A stretch of DNA of 64,000 nucleotides. It comes from JAENWD01 sp963796915. Lineage in GTDB: Bacteria > Acidobacteriota > Vicinamibacteria > Vicinamibacterales > JAENWD01. Below, in pieces: positions 1 through 9,335 of this stretch. The notes beneath the pieces are model-generated. The model saw nothing but the letters and a program-made list of their open reading frames with translations. It was not told the DNA's origin and ran no database searches. A program made the translations under genes and the position numbers. The stretch is taken from the NCBI GenBank assembly GCA_963796915.1, contig CAWCNI010000004.1, forward strand, positions 558,001 to 622,000, given 5' to 3'. Every line of letters starts with the position of its first letter. Position 1 is the first letter of the stretch.

Positions 1-1404
1 CCGAGCATCCGTTTCGCGGGCCTCGACGTGATCCCGCCGACGCTGCCCGACGCCCCTCCGGGAGGATTCCCGCAGACGCCGCCGTCGTACGCCGGGATCA
101 TCACCGAAGCGCTCGACGGCAACATCGTCACGCCCTACGCCCACTCGTTCAACATCGTCGTCGGACGCGAGCTGGGTCACGGGTTCTCGTTCGAGGCCGC
201 GTATGTCGGGCGCCGTGGGCGCAATCAACTGGTGCGCCGCGACGTCGCGATGCCTGCCGATCTGGTCGATGCGAAGTCCGGCGCCGACTACTACACGGCC
301 GTCGCGCAGCTGATCAACGCGTCGAAGTCGATACCGAAGACCGCCGATCTGCCGGCATACGGCGGCATCGCGTCGATTCCGTACTGGGAGAACCTGTTCC
401 CGGGCGCGGCGCAGGACGGGCTGACAGCGACGCAGCGCATGGCGGCCGAGTTCAACGGTCACGGCCCGGACTACATCACGGCGCTCTACAACGCCGACGA
501 AGGGTGCTATCCGGCGTGCAGCGCGCTCGGGCCGTTTGCGTTCTTCACGCCGCAATACGACACGCTCGGCGTGGAGAGCACCATCGGACGGTCGTCGTAT
601 GACGCGCTGCAGCTCTCGGTGCGCAAGCGCTTCAGCGAAGGCTATCAGTTCGACGTCAACTACACGCTCGGCCACGCGCAGGACCATGCGTCGCTGCTCG
701 AGGGCGACCAGGTGTTCGCTCAGTTCAGCAACGGCGGCTACACCGGGTTCCTGATCAACTCGTGGGAGCCGGACAAGAGCTACGGCAACGCCGACTACGA
801 CGTGCGCCACCTGCTCAACGTGAACTGGATCGCCGAGCTGCCGTTCGGCCGCAACCACCACTTCGGCAGCAACCTGCCGGGCTACCTCGACGCGATCGTC
901 GGCGGCTGGGCGACGGCGGGCGTCTTCCGCCTCACCAGCGGATTCCCCTTCACCGTCATCAACTGCCGCCAGTGCTGGTCCACGAACTGGGATCTGCAGG
1001 GCAACGCGGAGCTCGTGACGCCGGGCGTGCTGCCGGAAACCGGCACGACCAAGAACGTGATCGACGGGTATCCGAGCCCGTTCGTCGATCCGTCGGCCGC
1101 CGTGGACGCCTTCCGTCGCGCGTATCCGGGCGAAGTCGGCTTGCGCAACGTCCTGCGCGGCGACGGCTACTACTCGATCGACTTCAGCCTGAGCAAGACC
1201 TGGACGATGCCATGGGGGAGCACGCAGAAGCTGCGGTTCCGCTGGGACACGTTCAACGTGACCAACACGCCCAGCTACGACGTGCAGTTCCTGGATGTTT
1301 ACCCGGACCGGGCGTCGACGTTCGGCCGCTACTACAACACCATCGCCACCTGCGACGGCGGGGCGGGGCGGTGCATGCAGTTTGCGTTGCGGTACGAATT
1401 CTAG
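1..1404 (+). CDS. Oar-like TonB-dependent receptor, C-terminal part (cut by window edge)
   Basis: The reading frame is open from base 1, so the N-terminus (signal, carboxypeptidase-like regulatory domain, plug) lies upstream. What remains is about 467 residues of beta-barrel: alternating aromatic strands, many Tyr/Asn/Gly turns, segments such as SYDALQLSVRKRFSEG and DVRHLLNVNWIAELPFG, and a C-terminal stretch ending in LRYEF, with a terminal aromatic residue as needed for outer-membrane barrel insertion. This pattern is typical of the Oar/OmpA-related TonB-dependent receptors expanded in Acidobacteriota. The transported substrate cannot be read from the barrel. The gene is convergent with the peptide symporter downstream. 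Confident on family, not on substrate. Confidence 0.82.
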   Translation, partial: PSIRFAGLDVIPPTLPDAPPGGFPQTPPSYAGIITEALDGNIVTPYAHSFNIVVGRELGHGFSFEAAYVGRRGRNQLVRRDVAMPADLVDAKSGADYYTAVAQLINASKSIPKTADLPAYGGIASIPYWENLFPGAAQDGLTATQRMAAEFNGHGPDYITALYNADEGCYPACSALGPFAFFTPQYDTLGVESTIGRSSYDALQLSVRKRFSEGYQFDVNYTLGHAQDHASLLEGDQVFAQFSNGGYTGFLINSWEPDKSYGNADYDVRHLLNVNWIAELPFGRNHHFGSNLPGYLDAIVGGWATAGVFRLTSGFPFTVINCRQCWSTNWDLQGNAELVTPGVLPETGTTKNVIDGYPSPFVDPSAAVDAFRRAYPGEVGLRNVLRGDGYYSIDFSLSKTWTMPWGSTQKLRFRWDTFNVTNTPSYDVQFLDVYPDRASTFGRYYNTIATCDGGAGRCMQFALRYEF

Positions 1405-1416
1405 GAAGGCGGATTC

Positions 1417-1510
1417 GGTTCACGGGTCCACAGGTGCAAGAGGTCCGCAGGCTGAGACGCCCACTGATGGCGTCGTTCTGTGAACCCGTGCACCTGTAGA
1501 CCCGTGGACC
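1417..1510. repeat. Long imperfect inverted repeat between convergent genes
   Basis: Bases 1417-1438 pair with 1489-1510 over 22 positions with two mismatches, leaving a loop of about 50 nt. The arms consist of related words (gggtccac, caggtgca). The element begins 13 bases after the receptor stop codon and reaches the stop codon of the symporter on the other strand, so it could terminate transcription in both directions. There is no T-tract. It may also be a degenerate member of the short intergenic repeats seen elsewhere in the window. Confidence 0.6.
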
Positions 1511-2853
1511 TATTTCACGTCCCCCATCAGTCTCTTCACCCACGGCACCATGGTGAAGAGCAGGGCGGAGGCCACGATCGTGACAGCGGCTACTGTGCCG
1601 AACAGCGTGCCGAGCGGGGTCGTGCTGAAGAAGCCTGCGGCCCAGCCGGCCAGCTTGTTGCCGACGGCGTTCGAGAGAAAGAACACGCCCATCATCAGGC
1701 CGACGATCCGAACCGGCGCCAGCTTTGTCACCAGGCTCAGGCCGACGGGACTCAGGCACAGCTCGCCGATCTCGGTGATGACGTAGGCCAGGATCAGCCA
1801 CCACGCGCTCACCTTGATGCCTGTCGCCTGCACCGCGATGCCCTGAGGCACCAGCAGCAGGAACGCCAGGCCGACAGACAGCAGGCCAATGGCGAACTTT
1901 GCCGGGCTCGACGGCTCCTTCGAGCCCAGGCGTTGCCAGAGCCACGCGAACACCGGCGCGAACAGCACCACGCAGACCGGCTGCACCGACTGCAGCCACG
2001 ACGAGGGGAACGAATAGCCGAAGACCGACAGCTCGGTGTAGCGGTCGGCAAAGAGGTTCAGCGTCGACCCCGCCTGTTCGTACGCGCCCCAGAACAGCGA
2101 CGCGAACAGGAAGAAGATGAAGATGGCGCCGACGCGCTTCCATTCATCGGCAGTGAAGCCGCGCGCCGGGGCGGGCGCGTTCCCGGCGGTTGGCGCGTCG
2201 AGGCGGGTCGACAGGCGCTGCAGCGCATGCGAAAGCCGGCCACGTCCGGCGACGTACTGGGCCAGGCCGAAGGCCATGCCGACACCGGCGGCGGCGAAGC
2301 CCACGTGCCAGTCCACACGCTGCGCCAGGTAACCTGCGACGATCGGTCCGACCGATCCGCCCAGGTTGATGCCCATGTAGAAGATGGAGAAGCCCGCGTC
2401 GCGGCGCTTGTCGCCTTCCTCGTAGAGCGCGCCGACCAGCGTGCTGACGTTCGGCTTGAGCAGGCCGGTGCCGAGCGCGACGAGGGCCAGGCCGCCGTAG
2501 AAGGCCGGGATGGCCTTGAAGGCGAGCGTGAAGTGGCCGAGCGCGATGACAAGCCCGCCCAGGAAGACCGCCCGGTATTGGCCGGTGAGCCTGTCAGCGA
2601 CCAGCCCACCGAGCAGGCCAGCTCCCCAGGCACTGCCCGTGTAGGTGCCATACACCGATGCCGCGTGGAGGTCGGTGAAGCCGAGCCCCCCTGCGGCGGC
2701 CGGCGCCACCATGTACAGGATCAGAAAGGCACGCATCCCGTAGTAGCTGAAGCGCTCCCACATCTCCGTGAAAAAGAGGGTGGACAGGCCTCTGGGATGA
2801 CCAAACCATCCTCCGGTGTCGGGCGTGGACGTCGTCAGGGCGTCGGTGGTCAT
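1510..2853 (-). CDS. POT/PTR-family proton-dependent oligopeptide symporter
   Basis: 447 residues with about 12-14 hydrophobic helices. The POT signature ExxERFSYYG is at residues 30-39 (E30, E33, R34 are the proton/substrate-coupling residues) and the second family motif GTGLLKPNVS is near residues 128-137. Length and motif order match bacterial DtpT/DtpA-type carriers importing di- and tripeptides with protons across the inner membrane. The ATG at 2853 is preceded by TATCAT ending 8 nt upstream, a possible very short leader. It is divergent from the metal-efflux operon and convergent with the receptor gene. Confidence 0.9.
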   Translation of the reverse strand: MTTDALTTSTPDTGGWFGHPRGLSTLFFTEMWERFSYYGMRAFLILYMVAPAAAGGLGFTDLHAASVYGTYTGSAWGAGLLGGLVADRLTGQYRAVFLGGLVIALGHFTLAFKAIPAFYGGLALVALGTGLLKPNVSTLVGALYEEGDKRRDAGFSIFYMGINLGGSVGPIVAGYLAQRVDWHVGFAAAGVGMAFGLAQYVAGRGRLSHALQRLSTRLDAPTAGNAPAPARGFTADEWKRVGAIFIFFLFASLFWGAYEQAGSTLNLFADRYTELSVFGYSFPSSWLQSVQPVCVVLFAPVFAWLWQRLGSKEPSSPAKFAIGLLSVGLAFLLLVPQGIAVQATGIKVSAWWLILAYVITEIGELCLSPVGLSLVTKLAPVRIVGLMMGVFFLSNAVGNKLAGWAAGFFSTTPLGTLFGTVAAVTIVASALLFTMVPWVKRLMGDVK

Positions 2854-2920
2854 CGCCGGGCATGATACTTCGGGCGGCCGGACCGCTCACACGCGCCCGC
2901 CCCCCTTTCATCTGCGGGTT

Positions 2921-2950
2921 TTGACCGTTCGAGCCGATAGCGCCTAATAT
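2921..2950 (+). promoter_or_regulatory. Candidate sigma70 promoter of the metal-efflux operon
   Basis: TTGACC at 2921-2926 and TAATAT at 2945-2950 are separated by 18 bp, a near-consensus housekeeping promoter in otherwise GC-rich DNA. Transcription would begin around 2957-2959, which lies after the ATG at 2953 and at the GTG at 2959. Confidence 0.6.
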
Positions 2951-2952
2951 TG

Positions 2953-3264
2953 ATGAGAGTGAGGGTCCTCCGATCGACGGCGAGACGGGTCCGCAGGCCG
3001 AGCCACCTGACGATTGCCCTGCTGTACGTCTTCGTTGTTCTGGGATCCGCATTCCTTCATCACGACTTCGATTGCCACGAGAAGTCGAGAACCCACTGCA
3101 CCAGCTGTGTGTTCTCCCAGGCGGCCGCCGGCGTTGCAGCCGAAGCGCCTGCCATCGTGTCCCCCGAACTGCACGTCGCGCCGATCGTCGGTCTCAACCA
3201 GACCGTCGTGTCCGCGAGCCGGTTGCTCGACCGCACGGGTCGCGCGCCGCCTGCCTTCGCCTGA
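2953..3264 (+). CDS. Small His/Cys-rich exported or membrane-anchored protein leading the efflux operon
   Basis: About 103 residues from the ATG at 2953 (GTG at 2959 is equally possible because the promoter -10 ends at 2950). A basic N-terminus is followed by one hydrophobic segment (SHLTIALLYVFVVLGSAFL) and directly by a potential metal-binding patch, HHDFDCH...HCTSC. The rest is low-complexity. Similar short proteins precede RND metal exporters and resemble DUF2946-type copper-resistance peptides, but I cannot assign the family with certainty. Position at the head of the czcCBA-type cluster suggests periplasmic metal binding or sensing; that is inference. Confidence 0.5.
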   Translation: MRVRVLRSTARRVRRPSHLTIALLYVFVVLGSAFLHHDFDCHEKSRTHCTSCVFSQAAAGVAAEAPAIVSPELHVAPIVGLNQTVVSASRLLDRTGRAPPAFA

Positions 3265-3391
3265 TCGTCCGCATTCCTTTCAATTCAAGTAGTCGGTTGT
3301 AAGAACCGGCACTTCGTCCCGTGACGCCGGGCGGCCCGATAACGGCCGCCGGCGACGCGGATGCGACTGCCGGCTGACGCGGGAGCATTGC

Positions 3392-4666
3392 ATGTCCAGT
3401 CGTGTTGCCGGATGTCTCACGGCGGCACTCGTGGCGGGCGTGACGGCAACCCTCGGCGCGCAGGCGCCGTCGGTGGTCGCGCACGTCTCGATGAACGACG
3501 CGGTTCGCATGACGCTCGATCGCAACCAGGCGTTCCGGGCGATCCGGCTGAGCGTCGATCTGGCGAAAGCCGACGAGATCACTGCCGCGCAGAAGCCCAA
3601 CTTCAACGTGTCGTTCGGCGCCGAAGGCTTCCCGCTGTTTTCACCCGGCGAGATCAACACGCACTTCCTCGGCAACGAAATCAGCTACAGCGCCGCGCTC
3701 AGCTACACGTTCGAGCGGGGCGGCAAGCGCGGCAAGCGCACCACGGTGGCGACCGACACGACGGAGATTACGCGGAAGAGCGTGACCGACCAGCAGCGCC
3801 AGCTGCGCTTCCAGACCGAGCAGGCCTTCATCCAGGCGCTGCTCGCAAAGTCGACGCTGGAACTGGCCCAGCAGAACCTGAAGGACTTCTCGCAGGTCGT
3901 CGACGTCAATCGCCAGCGTGTCACGTCGGGCGACCTGGCGGAGGGCGAGTTCCTCAAGATCTCCCTCCAGAAGCTCCAGTTCGAGCAGGACCTTTCAGCC
4001 GCTGAAGTCGCGTTGGTGCAGGCGCGAGCGAATCTGCGGCAGTTGATGGGATACGAGGCCGTCGCGGACGACTTCACTGTCGACGGCGATCTCGCGTTCG
4101 ACAAGCAGTCGGTCACGCTGGACGAGCTGAAGACACAAGCGCTCGAAAATCGCCCCGACGTGCTGGCCGCGCGCGACGGCGTGAAGCTGGCCGAGGACAC
4201 GCTCGCGCTCGAAACCGGCAACCGCGCACGCGACATCACCGCCGAGGGCGACTACGCGCGGACGGGACCGTCCAACCTGTTCGGCGTCGCCGTGTCCTTC
4301 GACCTGCCCGTGCACGATCGCAACGAGGGCAACATCGCGCACGCGGAAGTGGCTGTTCGCCAGGCGACCGAGTCCGAGTTCGCCACCCGCTTCACGGCCA
4401 TCACCGACGTCGTCAACGCCTTCGCGGCATTCCAGACCAGCCAGAAGATTCTCGGCCTCTATCAGGGCGGCTACCTCGATCAAGCGCGCAAGTCGCTCGA
4501 GATCACGACCTACGTCTACCAGCACGGTGCCGGCACGATCCTCGATCTGCTGGACGCCGAACGCACCTATCGCGACACGGAGCTCGCCTACCGGCAGGCG
4601 CTCGCCGACTACATGACGAGTGTCAAGCAGCTCAACTTCGCAGTCGGAAAGCAGGTGATTCCATGA
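3392..4666 (+). CDS. TolC/CzcC-family outer-membrane efflux protein
   Basis: 424 residues. An N-terminal signal sequence (MSSRVAGCLTAALVAGVTATLGAQA) precedes two OEP repeats of long coiled-coil helices, with typical segments such as LELAQQNLKDF, EGEFLKISLQKLQFEQDL and, in the second repeat, GTILDLLDAERTYRDTELAYRQALADY. It forms the outer-membrane channel of a tripartite RND exporter. The stop codon overlaps the start of the adaptor gene (ATGA), indicating one operon and translational coupling. The start at 3392 is chosen because the signal sequence begins there. Confidence 0.9.
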   Translation: MSSRVAGCLTAALVAGVTATLGAQAPSVVAHVSMNDAVRMTLDRNQAFRAIRLSVDLAKADEITAAQKPNFNVSFGAEGFPLFSPGEINTHFLGNEISYSAALSYTFERGGKRGKRTTVATDTTEITRKSVTDQQRQLRFQTEQAFIQALLAKSTLELAQQNLKDFSQVVDVNRQRVTSGDLAEGEFLKISLQKLQFEQDLSAAEVALVQARANLRQLMGYEAVADDFTVDGDLAFDKQSVTLDELKTQALENRPDVLAARDGVKLAEDTLALETGNRARDITAEGDYARTGPSNLFGVAVSFDLPVHDRNEGNIAHAEVAVRQATESEFATRFTAITDVVNAFAAFQTSQKILGLYQGGYLDQARKSLEITTYVYQHGAGTILDLLDAERTYRDTELAYRQALADYMTSVKQLNFAVGKQVIP

Positions 4667-5826
4667 GATCGGCGCCCCTTACACTCGGTCTTGCCCTGGC
4701 GGGCGCCGTGGCACTGGCAGGATGCGGTGGCAGCAAGCCGGCCGCACCGCCCGCCGCCGGCGATCCCGCCGCGCCGTCGGCTGCCGGCTACTTCACCGTG
4801 CCGGCGCAGCAGATGTCGCACGTCCAGCTCGTGCCGGTCGCCAGGACCACGTGGGCGACCGTCCTGCACACGACGGGCACGGTGGACTGGGACAACGATC
4901 ACACGACGCAGGCCATCACGCAGGTGAGTGGCCCCATCACGCGGATTCTCGTCGACACCGGCACGCGCGTGAACAAGGGCGACGTGCTGCTCTACGTGAG
5001 CAGCCCCGACGTCAGCACGGCGATCTCCGCGTACCGGAAGGCGAAGAACAGAGCGGACCTCGAGCAGCGCAACCTCGATCGCAGCAAAGACCTGCTCGAG
5101 CACAAGGCGATCTCGCAGCGCGACCTGGAGTCCGCGCAGGCGGATTTCAACGACGCGGCGACTGACGTGCAGGCCTCGCTCCAGGCGCTCAGGATTTTCG
5201 GCGTCACCCAGAAGGATCTGGCCGAGGCGGAGCAGCAGAACGTCGCGATCCAGCCAGAGCTCGCCATGCGAGCGCCGATTGCCGGCACTGTGGTCCAGAA
5301 GATGGTCCTGCCCGGGCAATTCATCCAGGCGGGCAGCACCGCGGCGTTCGTCATCAGCGACGTGTCGACGTTGTGGGTGCAGGGCCATCTCTACGAGAAG
5401 GACCTGCCGCTGATTCACAAGGGCGATGTCGTCGAGATGCGGAACGCGTCGTTTCCGACCGCCTTCCACGGCACGGTGTCGTACATCGGCGACATGATCG
5501 ATCCGGCAACCCGCACCACCCCGGTCCGCATCGTCACGCCGAACCGCGAGGGGCTGCTCAAGAAGGACCTCTTCGTCGACGTGACGATCAACGACAAGAC
5601 GTCGCGGCAGGCGCTGGTGGTGCCGACGACGTCGGTGCTCTACGACGAGCAGAACTTCTCGTTCGTCTACGTGCAGGTGAGCCACGGACAGTTTGCGCAG
5701 CGGCAGATCACCATCGGCGCCCAGGAACAGGATCGCGTCGAGGTGGTCGAGGGCCTGAAGGAAGGCGATCAGGTCGTCGCGCAGGGCAGCCTTTTCCTGC
5801 AGTTCGCCAACAGCTTCCAGGGATAG
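4663..5826 (+). CDS. RND efflux periplasmic adaptor (CzcB-like lipoprotein)
   Basis: 387 residues. Lipoprotein signal with lipobox LAGC near residue 20, then a Pro/Ala linker, the N-terminal half of a lipoyl/barrel-sandwich domain (SGPITRILVDTGTRVNKGD), an alpha-helical hairpin, the second lipoyl half (MRAPIAGTVVQKMVLPGQFI), a beta-barrel and the membrane-proximal domain. This is the domain order of CzcB/CusB-type membrane-fusion proteins. It links the inner-membrane pump to the TolC-like channel. It overlaps the preceding gene by 4 nt and lies 9 nt before the pump gene. Confidence 0.9.
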   Translation: MRSAPLTLGLALAGAVALAGCGGSKPAAPPAAGDPAAPSAAGYFTVPAQQMSHVQLVPVARTTWATVLHTTGTVDWDNDHTTQAITQVSGPITRILVDTGTRVNKGDVLLYVSSPDVSTAISAYRKAKNRADLEQRNLDRSKDLLEHKAISQRDLESAQADFNDAATDVQASLQALRIFGVTQKDLAEAEQQNVAIQPELAMRAPIAGTVVQKMVLPGQFIQAGSTAAFVISDVSTLWVQGHLYEKDLPLIHKGDVVEMRNASFPTAFHGTVSYIGDMIDPATRTTPVRIVTPNREGLLKKDLFVDVTINDKTSRQALVVPTTSVLYDEQNFSFVYVQVSHGQFAQRQITIGAQEQDRVEVVEGLKEGDQVVAQGSLFLQFANSFQG

Positions 5827-5835
5827 AGGCCGCGA

Positions 5836-8800
5836 ATGATTGACCGTATCGTCTCGTTCGCGCTGTCGCAGCGCTTCATGGTCCTGGTCGCGATGATCTG
5901 TCTCGCGATCTGGGGGGTGGTGTCGTTCCAGAACCTGCCAATCGACGCCTATCCGGACCTCTCGCCGCCGCGCGTCCAGATCGTGTCGCAGTGGCCGGGA
6001 CACGCCGCCGAGGAAGTGGAGCGGCAGATCACCATCCCGCTCGAGACGGAGATGAACGGCATCCCGAAGCTCGAGGCCCTGCGCTCCATCTCCATCTACG
6101 GCCTCTCGTCGGTGACGATGAACTTCGAGTTCGACACCGACCCGTACTTCGCGCGCGCCCAGGCGTTCGAGCGGATTCCCGACGCCGAGGTGCCGGAGGG
6201 CGTGTCGCCGGGCATGTCGCCGCTCTTCAGCCCGAGCGGGCTCATCTACCGCTACGTGCTGCAGAGCCCCGATCGCTCCGCCCAGGAGCTGAAGATCCTC
6301 GAGGACTGGGTTCTGGAGCGGAAATATCGTGCGGTCCAGGGCGTCGCCGACGACTCCGGCCTCGGCGGCACGACGATGCAGTACCAGGTGCAGCTGGATC
6401 CGAACAAGCTGTTCTCGTACGGCGTCAGCGTCCAGCAGATCGTCGACCAGCTCGCCGCCAACAACGCCAACGCGGGCGGCGGCTTCTACACGCAGGGCGG
6501 GCAGTTCTTCTACGTCCGTGGGCTGGGACAAGTGCGTAATCTCGACGACATCGGCAACATCGTGGTGTCGTCCCACGACGGGATCCCGGTCTACGTGAAG
6601 GACGTCGCGCGTGTCGCGATCGACCACGCGCCCCGGCTTGGGCAGTTCGGGTTCATGCGCAACAACGACGCCGTCGAAGGCGTGATCCTGATGCGGGTGG
6701 GTGAGCAGGCGCAGGTCGTGCTGAAGAAGGTGGAGGCGCTGACCGACGTCCTGAACAAGACGGTCCTGCCGCCTGACGTCAAGATCGTGCCGTACTACGA
6801 CCGGACCGACCTGATTCAGGAGACCACGCGGACCGTCGAGAAGAACCTGGTCCGCGGCATGATTCTCGTCTTCGTCGTCCTCGTCATCTTCCTGTTCAGC
6901 GTCCGTACGGCGGTGATCGTCGCCGTGACCATCCCGTTCGCGCTCCTGTTCTCGTTCATCTGTCTGGACTGGGCGCACATACCCGCGAACCTGCTCTCGA
7001 TCGGCGCCATCGACTTCGGGATGATCGTGGACGGCGCGGTCGTCATGGTGGAGAACATCTTCCGCGAGGTCGCCGAGCGCCACGGTCAGAAGTTCAATCT
7101 CGTGGATGTCGTCCGCGCGGCGGCGCGCGACGTCGAGCGGCCGATTTTCTACGCCATCGCCGTCATCATCGCGGCCTATCTGCCGATCTACGTGCTGACC
7201 GGGCCGTCCGGACGCCTGTTCCGCCCGATGGCCGACACCATGGCGTTCGCCCTGCTCGGGTCGCTGCTTTGCTCGCTGACCCTGCTGCCGGTGCTGTGCG
7301 CCTACTTCCTCCGCGGAAAGATCAAGGAGCCCGAGGTTCCGATCTACAACAAGGTCCGCGACGGGTACGGCCGGATGCTCGGAGTCGCGCTCCGGCACCG
7401 CTGGGCCACCATGGCGGTGTGCCTGACGCTCTGCGTCGCCTCGCTCCTGCTGACGCCGTTCATCGGCGCCGAGTTCATGCCGCATCTCGACGAGGGCTCC
7501 CTGTGGATCCGCGCGACGATGCCGTACCGCATCTCGTTCGAAGAAGCATCCAAGCTGGGCCCCGAGCTGAGGAACGTGCTGCTCGGCTTTCCCCAGGTGA
7601 CCACTGTCGCCAACGAGCTGGGACGTCCCGACGATGGCACCGACCCGATCGGGTTCTTCAATGACGAGTACTTCGTCGGCCTGAAGCCCTACGACGATCC
7701 TGCCTGGGGCGGAAAGATCAGCACGAAGGCGGAGCTGGAAGACGCGATCCAGGAGAAGCTGGCGGCGTTCCCCGGCATCATCTTCAACTACACGCAGCCG
7801 GCCGAAGACGCCGTGGACGAAGCGGAGACCGGCCTGAAAAGCTCGCTGGCCGTGAAGATCTTCGGATCCGATCTTCAGATGCTCGAGACCAAGGCGGAGG
7901 CGGTCCGCGCCGTGATCGCGAAGGTGCCGGGCATCCGGGACATCACACTGGTGCGCGAGCTGGGGCAGCCAAGCCTGACGATCGAGCCCGACCGCGCGAA
8001 GATCGCGCAGTACGGCCTGAACGTCGCCGACATCAACACGCTCATCGAGACTGCCGTCGGCGGCACGCCCGCGACGCAGGTGCTGCAGGGCGAGCGCTCG
8101 TTCGATCTCGTCGTGCGGCTGCAGGAGCCGTTCCGGGAGAACATGGACGCGATCAAGAACCTGCTGATCGCGACGCCGGACGGACAACACCTGCCGCTCA
8201 GCCAGTTTGCCGAGATCAAGGTGAGCCAGGGGGCGTCGTTCATCTACCGCGAAAGCAATTCGCGGTTCATCGGCATCCAGTTCAGCGTCGATGGGCGCGA
8301 CCTCGCCAGTGCCGTGCAGGACGCGGAGAAGCAGGTGCAGGCCGCGGTGCCGCTGCCGATCGGCTACACCTACGACTGGGGCGGCGAGTACAAGGATACC
8401 TCGCGGCAAAATCGCAGATGACGGTGATCGTGCCGATGACAGTCGTCCTGATTCTGCTGATCCTGTTCGCCCTCTATGGCAACCTGAAGTTCCCCGCGAT
8501 CATCATGTTCAGCGTGCTCGTGACAGTGCCGGTCGGCGGGTTGCTGGCGCTGAAGCTGACCGGGACGCACTTCAGCGTCTCGTCAGGGTTCGGATTCGTC
8601 GCGCTGATGGGGGTGGCCGTGCAGACCAGCGTCATCCTCTACTCGTTCATCAACAAGCTCAGGCTCGAAGGCAGGACCATCGCGACAGCGACGTACGAGG
8701 CGTCCCTCCTCCGGCTCCGGCCCATCATGATGACCGCGCTCGTGGCGTGCATCGGCCTGCTTCCCGCGGCGATGTCCACCGGCATCGGCAGCGACTCGCA

Positions 8801-8918
8801 GAAACCCTTCGCCATCGTCATTGTCGGCGGCTTGATTTCGCGGCTGGCCCTCTCGATCTTCCTGGCCCCCGTGCTCTACGTGCTGGTGGCCCGCGAAGAC
8901 GACGTGCTCAAGGTATAG
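5836..8918 (+). CDS. czcA: CzcA-type heavy-metal RND pump, interrupted by one frameshift
   Basis: The protein is read as residues 1-856 or so in the first frame (from ATG 5836) and 166 more in the next frame (through 8918), together about 1,027 residues, the normal length of CzcA/CusA pumps. The TM4 proton-relay motif DFGMIVDGAVVMVEN is intact, as expected for the heavy-metal subfamily. The break is at 8401-8417: inserting one base after position 8402 restores ...KDTSAAKSQMTVIVP, the usual junction sequence. Nothing around it looks like a programmed slip site. Either one base is missing from the sequence or the pump is a recent pseudogene. Metal specificity (Co/Zn/Cd versus Cu/Ag) cannot be fixed from sequence. 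Confidence 0.88.
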
Positions 8919-8925
8919 GCTGCGC

Positions 8926-8960
8926 CCGTAGCCCGTAGCCCGCTCTCCAGCAGCCCGTAT
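8926..8960. repeat. Short AGCCCGT heptamer cluster
   Basis: Three or four copies of agcccgt (some imperfect) lie between czcA and the PadR gene. The same word forms the longer array at 12004-12073 and appears in opposite orientation near 13320-13350. Confidence 0.6.
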
Positions 8961-8969
8961 GCTGTGGTG

Positions 8970-8991
8970 TAATATGTCGCTATGCGACATA
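8970..8991 (+). promoter_or_regulatory. -10 box plus perfect palindrome overlapping the padR start codon
   Basis: TAATAT at 8970-8975 ends exactly 6 nt before the ATG at 8982, placing the predicted transcription start at the start codon (leaderless mRNA). Overlapping it is a perfect inverted repeat, TATGTCGC-tat-GCGACATA (8973-8991). It contains ATGT and ACAT half-sites, the known core of PadR-family operators. The repressor bound here would block its own promoter. The operator function is inferred, the symmetry is seen. Confidence 0.65.
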
Positions 8992-9335
8992 AGCTCTCGC
9001 GGATGTTCGACCGCGAGCTCAAGAAGGGCAGTGCCGAACTCCTCATCCTGTCGCTCCTCGACCAGGAGCCCCGCCACGGGTATGACATCGCCCGCCTGAT
9101 CGAAGTGCGCTCGAAGGGCGTGATCCAGTTCAAGGTCGCCTCTCTCTACCCGCTGCTCTACAGGCTGGAAGCCAGAGGCTGGATCCTGGGGCGATGGGTG
9201 GAGAAGGCCGGGCAGCGGCGGCGGCGGTACTACCGGCTCACCCCGGATGGGCGCGAGGTGCTCGAGGCGCAGCGCGACACCTGGAAGGCCTTCGCCGGTG
9301 CCATCGCACGCGTGACGGGGGGAGAACATGCCTGA
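8982..9335 (+). CDS. PadR-family transcriptional regulator
   Basis: 117 residues with the winged-helix PadR fold: LILSLLDQEPRHGYDIARLIE (helix 1-2), a recognition region containing VASLYPLLYRLEARGWI, and the wing RRRYYRLTPDGREVL, followed by a short C-terminal helix. Members of this family are usually repressors whose genes sit beside the transporters they control. It overlaps the following permease gene by 8 nt, so the two are co-translated. The palindrome covering its start codon suggests autoregulation of the pair. The inducing ligand is unknown. Confidence 0.92.
   Translation: MRHKLSRMFDRELKKGSAELLILSLLDQEPRHGYDIARLIEVRSKGVIQFKVASLYPLLYRLEARGWILGRWVEKAGQRRRRYYRLTPDGREVLEAQRDTWKAFAGAIARVTGGEHA

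Noticed and set aside
4609..8409. Very long open frame of 1,266 codons on the minus strand
   Set aside because: It mirrors the czcB/czcA coding region; the translation is Arg/His/Asp-rich without domains, a usual antisense artefact of GC-rich genes.
8400..8420. Programmed ribosomal frameshift in czcA
   Set aside because: No slippery heptamer, upstream Shine-Dalgarno-like element or downstream pseudoknot is apparent, and RND pumps are not known to use recoding.
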